A program made the position numbers and the translations under genes. A stretch of 47,679 nt of DNA from a virus, in IMG/VR virus record IMGVR_UViG_3300031886_000658, positions 1-47,679 of that record; one strand, written 5' to 3'. Below the pieces are notes generated by a model that was not told the origin of the DNA, did no database searches, and saw nothing but the letters and a program-made list of their open reading frames with translations. The stretch's first letter is position 1. Each line of letters starts with the position of its first letter. Shown piece by piece: positions 7,801 to 15,709 of this stretch.

Positions 7801-9157
7801 TATAAAATTTTTGTAGTTCTGGAAACGTTTCAACTAAACTACATTCTCTCCTTTTATCAAACTCAGTAAACCAATGATAAAAATCAGTACGAGCTTGTTT
7901 AAGTTTTGCTTCTTCATAATTAGTAGTTCTCATATAATCTACTACACGTCGAAATTTTTCAACTTCTAATATACTGAACTTTGTTCTATCTCCTTCTCGC
8001 TCATTATCTTGTAAAAAATCCAAATGTTGAAACATATACGGCATAAAGTCGTCTTTTGGTAAAATATTCATATCGTATATGCTTGGTTCTTTTAGATGAG
8101 GAGTGTCGAATCTTATACGTTGCCATTGTGTTTCATTCGCAGTGGAGTTATATTTTGTTCTCCACTCAAGAATTTTTTCTAATAATAAAGTAAAACTAGT
8201 TACAGAAAAAATATTAAATGTAATCATAAATGTTACAGGCCAACCTGTGTTACTCAAATAATAATCTAAATTTTCTTCCCATAATTTAATATCTAGCCCT
8301 GTACGAGCATACTCGGCACGAGGTCCCCACGTATCAATACTTGTATAAAGTTTAAAACTTCTAATCTTATTACCTGCCTTTAACATCTTAACCTTCTCTG
8401 TTAACTTATGTACTAACGCAGGCTTAACACCCATATTACTATTAACTTCTATTTGTATATGAGGCTTAGGATCTTCTTCTAACTTATCAAACAAGTCCCA
8501 CAAACTTTTGTGCATTAAGGGTTCTCCGCCAGTAATACGTAATATGTTTAACGTCTTACTAACCGTAGGCCACCATTTCCACCATGCTTCTACATAGGGG
8601 TTTTCTTCTTCCCTATCATACACCTTAAACCAGTCAATATCCTGTCTATGTGTGCTTGACATACTATAAGGACCATGATCTTCTATCTCTTTCCAGTATC
8701 TACTACTGGCTTTGGGGTGACAATATCCGCATTTAAAGTTACATTCGTTTGAAAAACTAATTTCTATGTATTCGGGGTTAATATTAAAGTCATCATCTTC
8801 CTTTTCAATCTCTTGAACACGTTCACGTGTGTATATACTTGCTGTTTTAATATGCCTATCACTAATATATCCATCACCCATTGCTTCAATTTTCCAACAA
8901 TAACTACAACCTTCGGGTTTTTCACCGCAAAGCATTTGTTTACGTTGTGCTTTTTTCTCTTTTGTATTATGTAACGCACTAGGATTGTCTTTTAATTCTT
9001 CTAATGGTATAGGGTGCGGGGCAGGATGATAACAACTATGCGTTTCTCCTGTAGCAAGATAGATAGTAGTATGATGCCATTTAGCTAAACAAAATGTTGG
9101 GCTAAACACCGCATCTGTCATAGGTAGTATTTTTTTAATTTTTTCTATTTCATTCAT
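7781..9157 (-). CDS. Radical SAM protein with N-terminal Cys-rich domain (458 aa)
   Basis: The 458-residue protein has the same permuted layout as the product encoded at 6622-7800. Cysteines at 23, 42, 77, 84 and 87 (ending GCSYCW) form an N-terminal auxiliary-cluster-like domain. The radical SAM motif CNFKCGYC follows (C139, C143, C146), with TGGEPL at about 209-214. The two are tandem paralogues. Both end with a similar ETFPEL segment near the C-terminus, although overall identity looks low. Its ATG shares a base with the upstream stop (TAATG), so translation is probably coupled. The pair may act on the same or successive substrates. That is inference from order and similarity. Confidence 0.85.
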   Translation of the reverse strand: MNEIEKIKKILPMTDAVFSPTFCLAKWHHTTIYLATGETHSCYHPAPHPIPLEELKDNPSALHNTKEKKAQRKQMLCGEKPEGCSYCWKIEAMGDGYISDRHIKTASIYTRERVQEIEKEDDDFNINPEYIEISFSNECNFKCGYCHPKASSRYWKEIEDHGPYSMSSTHRQDIDWFKVYDREEENPYVEAWWKWWPTVSKTLNILRITGGEPLMHKSLWDLFDKLEEDPKPHIQIEVNSNMGVKPALVHKLTEKVKMLKAGNKIRSFKLYTSIDTWGPRAEYARTGLDIKLWEENLDYYLSNTGWPVTFMITFNIFSVTSFTLLLEKILEWRTKYNSTANETQWQRIRFDTPHLKEPSIYDMNILPKDDFMPYMFQHLDFLQDNEREGDRTKFSILEVEKFRRVVDYMRTTNYEEAKLKQARTDFYHWFTEFDKRRECSLVETFPELQKFYNDCKQL

Positions 9158-9453
9158 TATCCTACCCAGTTTAAATCTTTCGCATATTCTTCTCTTTGAA
9201 TTTTTTCTGAAGGCCTAACTTGTGGATACTTTAATTGAAACAATATAGCTTTGCGTTCATCTTTAAATGTTGCATATACGTGACAATGCATTATATCAAA
9301 GTCGTGAGGTACACTTCTTTCTTCCATTAATTCTCCACCATAGATAAATGCATCACTTAATATATCACCCAATTGCTCTTGCATAATTGTATCATGCCAT
9401 ATATCAGAACTTTCATCATCTTTCATACGAAATGTTCCTATATAATATCTCAT
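9157..9453 (-). CDS. Hypothetical protein (98 aa)
   Basis: This is a small acidic soluble protein that I do not recognise. It begins MRYYIGTFRMKDDE, has a central segment with MHCHVYATF and ends in a Trp-containing tail. It sits between a DxD glycosyltransferase-like gene (ATGA overlap of 4 bases upstream) and a radical SAM gene (one-base overlap downstream), so it is certainly translated within the operon. Possible roles include a partner protein of the radical SAM enzyme or a small independent fold. No catalytic motif is visible. Its size is compatible with a peptide-recognition or accessory domain, but it does not show the winged-helix signature of a RiPP recognition element that I can identify. 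Confidence 0.7.
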   Translation of the reverse strand: MRYYIGTFRMKDDESSDIWHDTIMQEQLGDILSDAFIYGGELMEERSVPHDFDIMHCHVYATFKDERKAILFQLKYPQVRPSEKIQREEYAKDLNWVG

Positions 9454-10346
9454 TTTCTACCTATTACCCTATCTGTATTAATATAAACAGTTTTAAAAAA
9501 CTTACTTTGCTCTGCTGACAACGGTTGATGATCCATTGGCAAGCCTAATTCATTTAAGCGCCAACCAAGTTCACCTATTCTATGATATACTTCTTCATCC
9601 GCTACTTTACTATATTTCTCATCCCACATTTTATTAAGAATAGTAAAGTCTCGTGTTTGTGAAATATCCCAATCAGTAAGTGCAAGATGACAACCTTCTC
9701 TAGCACCATAAATTGCCCATATACCATACTCTACATCAACGCCAACATTCATCCATATTAACAATCTATGATAATTTTGCCACCAAACTTCTTTAGCTAA
9801 ATTAGTAACTTTTGCACCCCTGTTAAGACTCATCTTAACACCTTCTCTAAATCCAGCTCTAAAAGCCTGTGCCCGATTTGTGTTAATAATGCTTTCACTA
9901 TAATTGTCATTTAATTGATAATAATTGTCAAAATAACAAAACTCTATCACAGTATCATCATTACCATCAGTATTTTCATGTGTACGCATATTTTTAACAA
10001 AGTCTTTAGTCCACATTTTTAAACTACCATTACCATACATTAATCCATTAATATTAACTTTACCACACCAACTAAATTGATAGTCGTCATCTACACCTAA
10101 CTCATCTAAGTCAAGAACAACATTTAAAAACGTAGGATTAATTATTGTATCTCCGTCAACTGTAACAAAATGTTTAGTTTCAGACAACTCTGCACACGCC
10201 TTATGAGCGGCATCAGATCCTTCAACTCCATGAACACGTTTAGCCCATGGCACTTTTTGCACTAGGTCAACATAATTCTTTTCAGCATTAGGTTCATCAT
10301 AGCTTAAAAATATAATATCTTGTTCTGCAATTTTAATATCAGACAT
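9450..10346 (-). CDS. Glycosyltransferase-like protein (DxD, 298 aa)
   Basis: The 298-residue protein has FLSYDEPNAEKNY near the start, then AKRVHGVEG, then VTVDGD with D64 and D66 as a DxD-like metal/nucleotide-sugar site. It is a paralogue of the 226-residue protein encoded at 1520-2200, with the same motif order and an extra C-terminal 70 or so residues. There is no membrane segment or signal peptide. It overlaps kdsA by 8 bases, so it may transfer a sugar in the same pathway that uses the KdsA product, but no sequence evidence identifies donor or acceptor. The GT-A assignment is an inference from the DxD and the context. Confidence 0.65.
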   Translation of the reverse strand: MSDIKIAEQDIIFLSYDEPNAEKNYVDLVQKVPWAKRVHGVEGSDAAHKACAELSETKHFVTVDGDTIINPTFLNVVLDLDELGVDDDYQFSWCGKVNINGLMYGNGSLKMWTKDFVKNMRTHENTDGNDDTVIEFCYFDNYYQLNDNYSESIINTNRAQAFRAGFREGVKMSLNRGAKVTNLAKEVWWQNYHRLLIWMNVGVDVEYGIWAIYGAREGCHLALTDWDISQTRDFTILNKMWDEKYSKVADEEVYHRIGELGWRLNELGLPMDHQPLSAEQSKFFKTVYINTDRVIGRK

Positions 10347-11112
10347 AACGAGCTTTCACAAATTTTGATGTTTCATACATTACGTCTCTAAACATCGGAA
10401 ACGTTAACATATTAGGACCATCTGACGGTGCATTATCCGGATCATCATGTACTTCCATAAACAATCCATCAACACCAACTGCTACCGCGGCTCTACATAA
10501 CGGTGCTACATGATTTCTGTTACCACCTGTTGATGTACCCATACCTCCCGGTTGTTGGACCGAATGTGTACCATCAAATATAACTGTATATCCTGCTTCT
10601 TTCATTATATGTAAACTCCGCATATCAACAACTAAATTATTATATCCAAAACTACTGCCACGTTCGGTAATCCAGACTTCTTTAGCACCTTTAGTTTTAC
10701 TCATAATACCGTCAACTTCATATGGGGATAAAAATTGTCCTTTTTTAATATTAACAATACATCCCGAGTCACACGCTTCCCTAATTAAATCAGTTTGTCT
10801 ACAAAGAAATGCTGGGATTTGAATTACATCTACTAGCCCAGCAACTTTTCTAACTTGATCTCGTTCATGAACATCTGTAAGTATCTTAAGTTTAGGAAAA
10901 CGTGATTTTATTTCTGCAAAATCTATAAGCGTTTGCTCTAATCCTACTCCACGTTTACTATCAATACTAGTTCTATTAGCTTTATCAAAACTTGTTTTAA
11001 AGTAATAGTCAAACTCTTGGTTAAATGCTGTAGACTTACAATACTCTATAACTTTTAAACTATGTTCTAAACTTTCGTGTTGACACGGGCCTGCTATTAC
11101 TTTAAATTTCAT
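10339..11112 (-). CDS. kdsA: 3-deoxy-8-phosphooctulonate synthase (KDO8P synthase)
   Basis: The 257-residue protein matches KdsA across its length. Visible signatures are IAGPC at the N-terminus, SFDKANR (41-47), LTDVHE (78-83), DVIQIPAFLCRQTDL (95-109), GYNNLVVDMR (156-165) and HDDPDNAPSDGPN near the C-terminus. The enzyme condenses phosphoenolpyruvate with D-arabinose 5-phosphate to give KDO 8-phosphate, precursor of the KDO sugar of lipopolysaccharide and some capsules. C10, H183, E220 and D231 line up with the metal ligands of the metal-dependent class (Aquifex C11, H185, E222, D233), in contrast to the E. coli type with Asn at the first position. No kdsB, kdsC or kdsD is present in this window, so the host probably supplies the other steps. 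Confidence 0.93.
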   Translation of the reverse strand: MKFKVIAGPCQHESLEHSLKVIEYCKSTAFNQEFDYYFKTSFDKANRTSIDSKRGVGLEQTLIDFAEIKSRFPKLKILTDVHERDQVRKVAGLVDVIQIPAFLCRQTDLIREACDSGCIVNIKKGQFLSPYEVDGIMSKTKGAKEVWITERGSSFGYNNLVVDMRSLHIMKEAGYTVIFDGTHSVQQPGGMGTSTGGNRNHVAPLCRAAVAVGVDGLFMEVHDDPDNAPSDGPNMLTFPMFRDVMYETSKFVKARYV

Positions 11113-11378
11113 GCTTTACGCTTTCTCAACCATAAAGGAATGTACCAAACAATCATAAAAACAGGTACCGCTATTAAAACCCAAACATATTTTGCTTCCC
11201 ACAAGTAAATCATTCCAAGAACAGCAAGAATATCAATGGTGCTATGAACAATTAGGAACCATTTCCTAGTCATTCTATCCATAAGACGTTGTCTAACATC
11301 ACGTAGGTATGGACTATAATGACGAATCATACTAAATCCATCATTTAACAGAAAAATTAATAAAAATATATAAAACAT
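11109..11378 (-). CDS. Small membrane protein (89 aa)
   Basis: The 89-residue product has a hydrophobic N-terminus (about 1-16), a basic, arginine-rich loop (RHYSPYLRDVRQRLMDRMTR) and two strongly hydrophobic segments (about 42-60 and 64-84) ending in the basic tail LWLRKRKA. It is predicted to be an inner-membrane protein. It overlaps kdsA by 4 bases and the upstream gene by one base, so it belongs to the same operon. I do not recognise the family. It could anchor or assist glycan-modifying enzymes at the membrane, or be a small flippase-like or superinfection-exclusion protein. These are guesses from topology and context only. Confidence 0.7.
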   Translation of the reverse strand: MFYIFLLIFLLNDGFSMIRHYSPYLRDVRQRLMDRMTRKWFLIVHSTIDILAVLGMIYLWEAKYVWVLIAVPVFMIVWYIPLWLRKRKA

Positions 11379-11941
11379 TATTGTATTACCTCCAAGGCAT
11401 ATTTGTCGAATCTTTTCATTGTATAAATTGAAATGGGCTCACCCCTAAATTCAAAATCATTTGTAAACGGCAGTATCTGATACTTACTGTTTTCTAGCTT
11501 ACTAAAGTCAAGTTGCAAAGTTTTATAAAGAATATTAGGGTCATTTTTTCTAGTAACACTAAAACTTAACTTATTATTAAAACTTACCTGTTGTGACAAT
11601 AAATTAGCTTTAAGATTACCACCTATACTAATTTTCCAACAAGTATCCTTAATATTTTGCGTTATCGTTAAATCTGCATTACTAGTTTTTCTATTAGGGA
11701 CTTCATATATGAGATCATTGACATTATATGAATCTATTTCATCTAGTAAGCGAGATTTTAACTCATATCTCTTTTTGCGTTTAGAGTACTCAACACAATA
11801 ATGAGATAATTGTTCAGCACCTTTTAAAATACCCGCAACACTTCTTGGCTCTACCTCAATAAAACTTCCATCTGTTGGTTTAAAATTAGGTAGTGATAAA
11901 ACTTCACCTGTGTCTGGGTTAAAAATAGCGTAACGTTCCAT
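11378..11941 (-). CDS. Hypothetical protein (187 aa)
   Basis: The N-terminus reads MERYAIFNPDTGEVLSLPNF, an opening that resembles the FDPDSGEIL segment of the 204-aa protein at 21146-21760. The middle is basic and helical (YSKRKKRYELKSRLLDE), and the C-terminal two thirds look beta-rich. I do not recognise a family. It shares single-base stop/start overlaps with the membrane protein gene downstream and the short dehydrogenase gene upstream. The phage-structural flavour of the N-terminus contrasts with its enzyme-rich neighbourhood, so it could be a virion component carried in the operon or an adaptor. No function is assigned. Confidence 0.7.
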   Translation of the reverse strand: MERYAIFNPDTGEVLSLPNFKPTDGSFIEVEPRSVAGILKGAEQLSHYCVEYSKRKKRYELKSRLLDEIDSYNVNDLIYEVPNRKTSNADLTITQNIKDTCWKISIGGNLKANLLSQQVSFNNKLSFSVTRKNDPNILYKTLQLDFSKLENSKYQILPFTNDFEFRGEPISIYTMKRFDKYALEVIQ

Positions 11942-12714
11942 TATATTGTGCCTTCTTCTCTTAATAACTTTAAATCTTTTCTAACTCCACGATTATATTT
12001 TGCAACCTCTACTAATATAGACAAAGTTTCTGGATCTGTATTAAGTAACGCTTCAATATCTTTTGGTAAACAACGACCACCATAGCCTTGCAGACCATCA
12101 TCACCAGGTACTGCGGTATGACTATGTCCTATACGTTTATCTACAGCAACTAAACTATTAACTGTATTATAATCCAACTCGTGTGCTTCACAGTAATCAT
12201 ATATTTGGTTAAAGAAATTTACTTTAGTGGCTAAAAAAGCATTTCTAAATAGCTTTGCAATTATTAATGCTCTTGGATTTTCTACAGTTACCGTAAAATA
12301 AGGATCAAACACCTTTGTCCAAAACTTTGTATAACCACCTCCTATATACATTATACCTTGCTTCTGAAAATCTTCAAGCGGGTTTGCGGCAGTAAGAAAT
12401 TCTGGACTAAAAGTTATAGGCTTATTACCAAACATTGTTACTAATTGTCCCCACCCACGTAAACTTATTGTACTTTTTATTAAAATAGGTATTCTATTAG
12501 GTACTTGCTTTACAACATCAATAACATTTTGCATTTGACAAACACCTTGAAATGTTGGAGTATCTACACATATGATTACTCCGCCCGGTTTATTCCACCA
12601 AGATGATATTATCTCTTTATTATACTTCGGATCTACAATTTTTGCATTTGTTAAAACACTATGAACTGCTTTACCTACGTATCCATATCCTGCTATAGTA
12701 ATTTGAGGTTTCAT
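11941..12714 (-). CDS. Short nucleotide-sugar dehydrogenase (lacks C-terminal domain)
   Basis: The 257-residue protein starts with a Rossmann motif AGYGYVGK (8-15), has a central CVDTP segment, and carries the catalytic-site motif GYGGRCLPKD with Cys at about 215. This is the UDP-glucose/GDP-mannose dehydrogenase signature. It ends about 40 residues after the catalytic Cys, so the C-terminal sugar-nucleotide binding domain found in full-length members (390-450 residues) is absent. Either it works with a partner chain, binds the substrate differently or catalyses something else. The ATG at 12714 overlaps the upstream stop as ATGA. The frame also extends to 12726, but that start is less likely. 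Confidence 0.8.
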   Translation of the reverse strand: MKPQITIAGYGYVGKAVHSVLTNAKIVDPKYNKEIISSWWNKPGGVIICVDTPTFQGVCQMQNVIDVVKQVPNRIPILIKSTISLRGWGQLVTMFGNKPITFSPEFLTAANPLEDFQKQGIMYIGGGYTKFWTKVFDPYFTVTVENPRALIIAKLFRNAFLATKVNFFNQIYDYCEAHELDYNTVNSLVAVDKRIGHSHTAVPGDDGLQGYGGRCLPKDIEALLNTDPETLSILVEVAKYNRGVRKDLKLLREEGTI

Positions 12715-13547
12715 ACTCCTAACCACTTTCTATATTTCTTAATTTTATCATGCGTAACAAAATCTTTCTCAGTATAATGAAAGATTCCTTGTTGCATATG
12801 ATTTCCTATTTTTAATTTTAGGTCTGGAGTCAAATAACTCCCAACACGATTCTGCCATTTACTACTACTGTTTTCCCAACCTTGTACATAAGGCTTCATA
12901 TGTGTAAAACTAGGAAATAAACTTTTATTATTTGTAATCTTCTTATCACAATCAAGTATTTTAGCAACTATTGCCGCACTTAAATCAACACTTAAACTTT
13001 TTTGATAAAGTTCTTTAGCATATTTGCCATAAAACAGTTCCCAATTATTCATTACTAGTTCTAACCAAGTATAAAACTCTTTTGCAAACTCTGATTTTTT
13101 AAAATAATGAAATCCTGCATATAAATCTGGTAACTTATTTGCAGTAAATGTTTTACGATAATAATCGCTTGTTATTAGCTCTCCTCTATACGTATAAACA
13201 TTACTAACAAAAAATAAATCATAATTTTTTAAGAATGTCCACCAATTTTTTAAGTCTTGTAATACTAACATATCTGTATCAAGTACAATTGTTTCGTCAT
13301 ACGGTGATGCATGATATAATTTCCAACGATTATCTACTTTCCACTTTTTATCTTCTGCACTATCTTCCCATGGAATTTCTTTAATGGTATCGAATAGCTT
13401 TTTATACTTTGCTGGAACATCATCATTAGTAATTAAACAAATATTACAGTCTTTTTGAGTTGCTTTTAAACTCATAGCTAATAGACACGCTTGTTTTACG
13501 TAATCATTTTCACTATTTTGTGCTAAAAATACAAAACCTTTACGCAT
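12711..13547 (-). CDS. GT8-like glycosyltransferase (278 aa)
   Basis: The 278-residue protein has an N-terminal AQNSENDYVKQACLLAMSL segment, NICLITND, a YDETIVLDTDML strand with the DxD pair D90/D92, and HMKPYVQGW and FHYTEKD in the C-terminal half. This order (N-terminal strand, central DxD, late His) resembles GT-A fold retaining glycosyltransferases such as family GT8. The gene directly upstream encodes a paralogue with the same YDETxxLDxDY/M block. It overlaps the short dehydrogenase by 4 bases. It is predicted to be cytoplasmic, transferring a sugar from a nucleotide donor. Donor and acceptor are unknown. Confidence 0.7.
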   Translation of the reverse strand: MRKGFVFLAQNSENDYVKQACLLAMSLKATQKDCNICLITNDDVPAKYKKLFDTIKEIPWEDSAEDKKWKVDNRWKLYHASPYDETIVLDTDMLVLQDLKNWWTFLKNYDLFFVSNVYTYRGELITSDYYRKTFTANKLPDLYAGFHYFKKSEFAKEFYTWLELVMNNWELFYGKYAKELYQKSLSVDLSAAIVAKILDCDKKITNNKSLFPSFTHMKPYVQGWENSSSKWQNRVGSYLTPDLKLKIGNHMQQGIFHYTEKDFVTHDKIKKYRKWLGV

Positions 13548-14394
13548 TGTCTATTATCCTATTAAGACTAAACTTGTTTATTACATGAACACTACTACCT
13601 TTAATTTTTAAAGGGGTATATTCTCCTAAAAATTTTTCTTTTTGTATTAAAAATAAAAACTGATCGTCTTTTATTTCCCAACAAATATCCTTATCGCTTG
13701 TAAAGTATAATTTACCAGGTAGCGAATGTGAAAAATCACCTCGTTGATAACCATTCATTATATGTACTGCAATACTAAACACCCAATCATTACGAAAAGT
13801 ACTTCTGTTAACTTGAAAGATACTATTATAATGATACCAATTTTCTTGAATATGTTTTGTTAAGTCAAAAAATATTTTATTAGTTTCTGTCTTCCTAAAA
13901 AATACGCAAGTAGCCCAATAAAAATCAACACTAGTATCACTAATATGAACAAATTGTGGATCATTTCTATAACCACTTAAATCATGTGCATCTTTATAAA
14001 TTAAAAAATCATGATCTTGTGTGAAACAATGCTTGAATAAACTATTACTTACAATGTAATCACTATCTAGCATTAATGTTTCATCATATGGTGTTAAATC
14101 ATATGCACTAGTTCTTAAATCATTCTTAAATTCTAACTGTTTATATACGTTAGTACCATCATAATAACGTTTACTACTAGGAGCACTAGTATACGGCACT
14201 TCTATAACCTGATCAAATACAGTTTTATAATCTGTATAGGTTTCATGTAGGTATTCTACGCTATCCGTAATTATAGATGTAGGAAGATTTAAATATTCCT
14301 TAATACGCTTTGCTAGAAAATGTGCTTGTTTTATATAATCAATTTGAGCATTATTTTTAGCAATAATTAAAATACCTTGCTTATGATTGCTCAT
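13540..14394 (-). CDS. GT8-like glycosyltransferase paralogue (284 aa)
   Basis: The 284-residue protein has the same framework as its downstream neighbour: an N-terminal GILIIAKNNAQIDYIKQAHFLA segment, SIITDS, a YDETLMLDSDYI strand with D110 and D112 as the DxD, and a C-terminal VHVINK. The two are probably an ancient tandem duplication, since the conserved blocks align but most other positions differ. I recall similar proteins beside tail-fibre genes in marine T4-like phages, which would fit a role in decorating virion or host surface structures. It overlaps its neighbours by 8 and 14 bases. The substrate is unknown. Confidence 0.68.
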   Translation of the reverse strand: MSNHKQGILIIAKNNAQIDYIKQAHFLAKRIKEYLNLPTSIITDSVEYLHETYTDYKTVFDQVIEVPYTSAPSSKRYYDGTNVYKQLEFKNDLRTSAYDLTPYDETLMLDSDYIVSNSLFKHCFTQDHDFLIYKDAHDLSGYRNDPQFVHISDTSVDFYWATCVFFRKTETNKIFFDLTKHIQENWYHYNSIFQVNRSTFRNDWVFSIAVHIMNGYQRGDFSHSLPGKLYFTSDKDICWEIKDDQFLFLIQKEKFLGEYTPLKIKGSSVHVINKFSLNRIIDNA

Positions 14395-14740
14395 TCTGGA
14401 CTAACCCATCAACGGTTCTTTTGGTTCTAATTTTTTCGTACTCAGTTTGATATTCGTTAGTAGCTGTAAAATATATGTCTAAAATATCATCAAAAAACTT
14501 AATTAAATCATCAATTTTAATTGGAGTATCATTATCATCAAGCAATACTATATCAGAATCATTACCTTTACTACATAACATATTAACAAACGTAATTAAT
14601 TCTTTAGTTACTGAAAATTGGCCACCATTAAAATAATGAACTGCACTTTCATAATATTTTTCTTTTAAAACACGCTTTTGGTTATTAAGCGTAACCATGT
14701 AATTAGAAAAATCTAATGCTTTGGCTAACCGTTCATCCAT
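14381..14740 (-). CDS. Conserved-looking hypothetical protein (119 aa)
   Basis: This 119-residue acidic helical protein begins MDERLAKALDFSNYMVTLNNQK and contains a VLLDDNDTPIKIDDL segment followed by a helix with YFTATNEYQTEYEKIRTKRT. I believe proteins of this type recur next to tail-fibre genes of marine T4-like phages, but cannot confirm it without a search. It is the first gene of the leftward sugar/radical-SAM operon. It is preceded by a good ribosome site (AGGAG) and a late-promoter-like element at 14764-14771. It may be an assembly factor or small virion protein. No catalytic motif is visible. Confidence 0.75.
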   Translation of the reverse strand: MDERLAKALDFSNYMVTLNNQKRVLKEKYYESAVHYFNGGQFSVTKELITFVNMLCSKGNDSDIVLLDDNDTPIKIDDLIKFFDDILDIYFTATNEYQTEYEKIRTKRTVDGLVQNEQS

Positions 14741-14763
14741 AACTGTCTCCTATACTAGTAGTA

Positions 14764-14771
14764 TATTTACA
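14764..14771 (-). promoter_or_regulatory. Late-promoter-like element (TGTAAATA)
   Basis: The (-) strand reads TGTAAATA, one mismatch from the T4 late consensus, 24-31 bases before the ATG at 14740. It lies in the 56-base gap between the structural module and the sugar/radical-SAM operon, the only gap of any size there. That supports a fresh late start, though read-through from upstream is equally possible. Confidence 0.45.
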
Positions 14772-14796
14772 GTAAAAATGTTTTGGAGAGTTTAAA

Positions 14797-15705
14797 TTAG
14801 GTTAAGTTACTACCTGGATCGGTAGCATAAGTTGGTGTTGGAACTGCAACGTTTACACCAGTTGGACGGAATTGTGTTATAATGCTTGAAAGAGTACCAC
14901 TAACTAATTCATCAGTTGGAGTACCTGGGTCTGTAGGATCATCATCATTAAAATTGATTCTAAATTGCAATACATCAGGATTAGGTGTTGTATTTCCTTT
15001 TACTTCTATAATATAATGGTTTTCTGTATATTGACCTGAACCTGCTTTATCAAATATTGATTGAAAACTTGTAGTAACATCATGATAACCAATAGATGAA
15101 CCAGTACCTGATCCACCAATAGATGCTGTAGCTGTATAGGTAAATTTTACTGTTTGCATATTAGATAATATTGTAGCCCAGTTAATTGATTTAGCTTCAG
15201 CTGGAAATGATGCAAGATTTGCCGAAAAACGGATTTCGCCGCCAGCATTGAAAAAATGTCTTGCGTGATCACTATCTGTAAATGTTACATTTAATAGATG
15301 ATCAAGTTGACCGTTCCAAGAAGTAGTATACTGAGCTTGAATAGCCGCTTCAGCAGTACCTTGATTTACATCAATATTGAATTTTTCATTTTCTAATGTA
15401 GTAGTTAAACTTTCATACTGAGCAACACCTTTTTTATTAATAGCGTTATCATCTTCAATTACATCAGTTGTGGCAATAAGAGCTATATCACTAGGTGCAG
15501 TATTTGTTTGGTGTTTTCTACCTGCGGAAATGTCATTAAAAAGCAACGCCATATGTGTTGCTGTTACTGTTTCAGCCGCGGCAACTTGCGAACTGTTTAG
15601 AGCTTGGCCGTAACCATCGTCTCCGGAACCTGTTCCCATAATGGTTGCAACACGACTCTGTAAATTGTTGTGTCGAGCCGCTGTGATAATATCGCCAACT
15701 GCCAT
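14797..15705 (-). CDS. Virion structural / tail-fibre-associated protein (302 aa)
   Basis: The 302-residue protein begins MAVGDIITAARHNNLQSRV, continues with Ala/Thr/Gly-rich beta-prone sequence containing IMGTGSGDDGYGQ near residues 22-34, and ends in a Pro/Thr-rich tail. Such openings (AVGDxITAxxxNxLQ) are typical of phage virion proteins in marine T4-like phages. It follows the third fibre gene by four bases and is the last gene of the structural module. It may be a fibre-associated adhesin or neck/baseplate decoration. The role is inferred from position and composition. Confidence 0.65.
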   Translation of the reverse strand: MAVGDIITAARHNNLQSRVATIMGTGSGDDGYGQALNSSQVAAAETVTATHMALLFNDISAGRKHQTNTAPSDIALIATTDVIEDDNAINKKGVAQYESLTTTLENEKFNIDVNQGTAEAAIQAQYTTSWNGQLDHLLNVTFTDSDHARHFFNAGGEIRFSANLASFPAEAKSINWATILSNMQTVKFTYTATASIGGSGTGSSIGYHDVTTSFQSIFDKAGSGQYTENHYIIEVKGNTTPNPDVLQFRINFNDDDPTDPGTPTDELVSGTLSSIITQFRPTGVNVAVPTPTYATDPGSNLT

Positions 15706-15709
15706 GTTC

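Noticed and set aside
8764-8979. A 71-codon (-) frame inside a radical SAM gene
   Set aside because: It overlaps the radical SAM gene in another frame on the same strand, is basic and low in complexity, and would not be expressed separately.
9157-9453. The 98-aa protein as a RiPP precursor or recognition element for the radical SAM enzymes
   Set aside because: It has no leader/core layout, no repeated core residues and no visible recognition-element signature. It remains a possible accessory protein only.
14741-14796. A rho-independent terminator between the structural module and the sugar operon
   Set aside because: No GC-rich hairpin followed by a T run is present on the (-) strand; only a late-promoter-like element and a ribosome site are seen.
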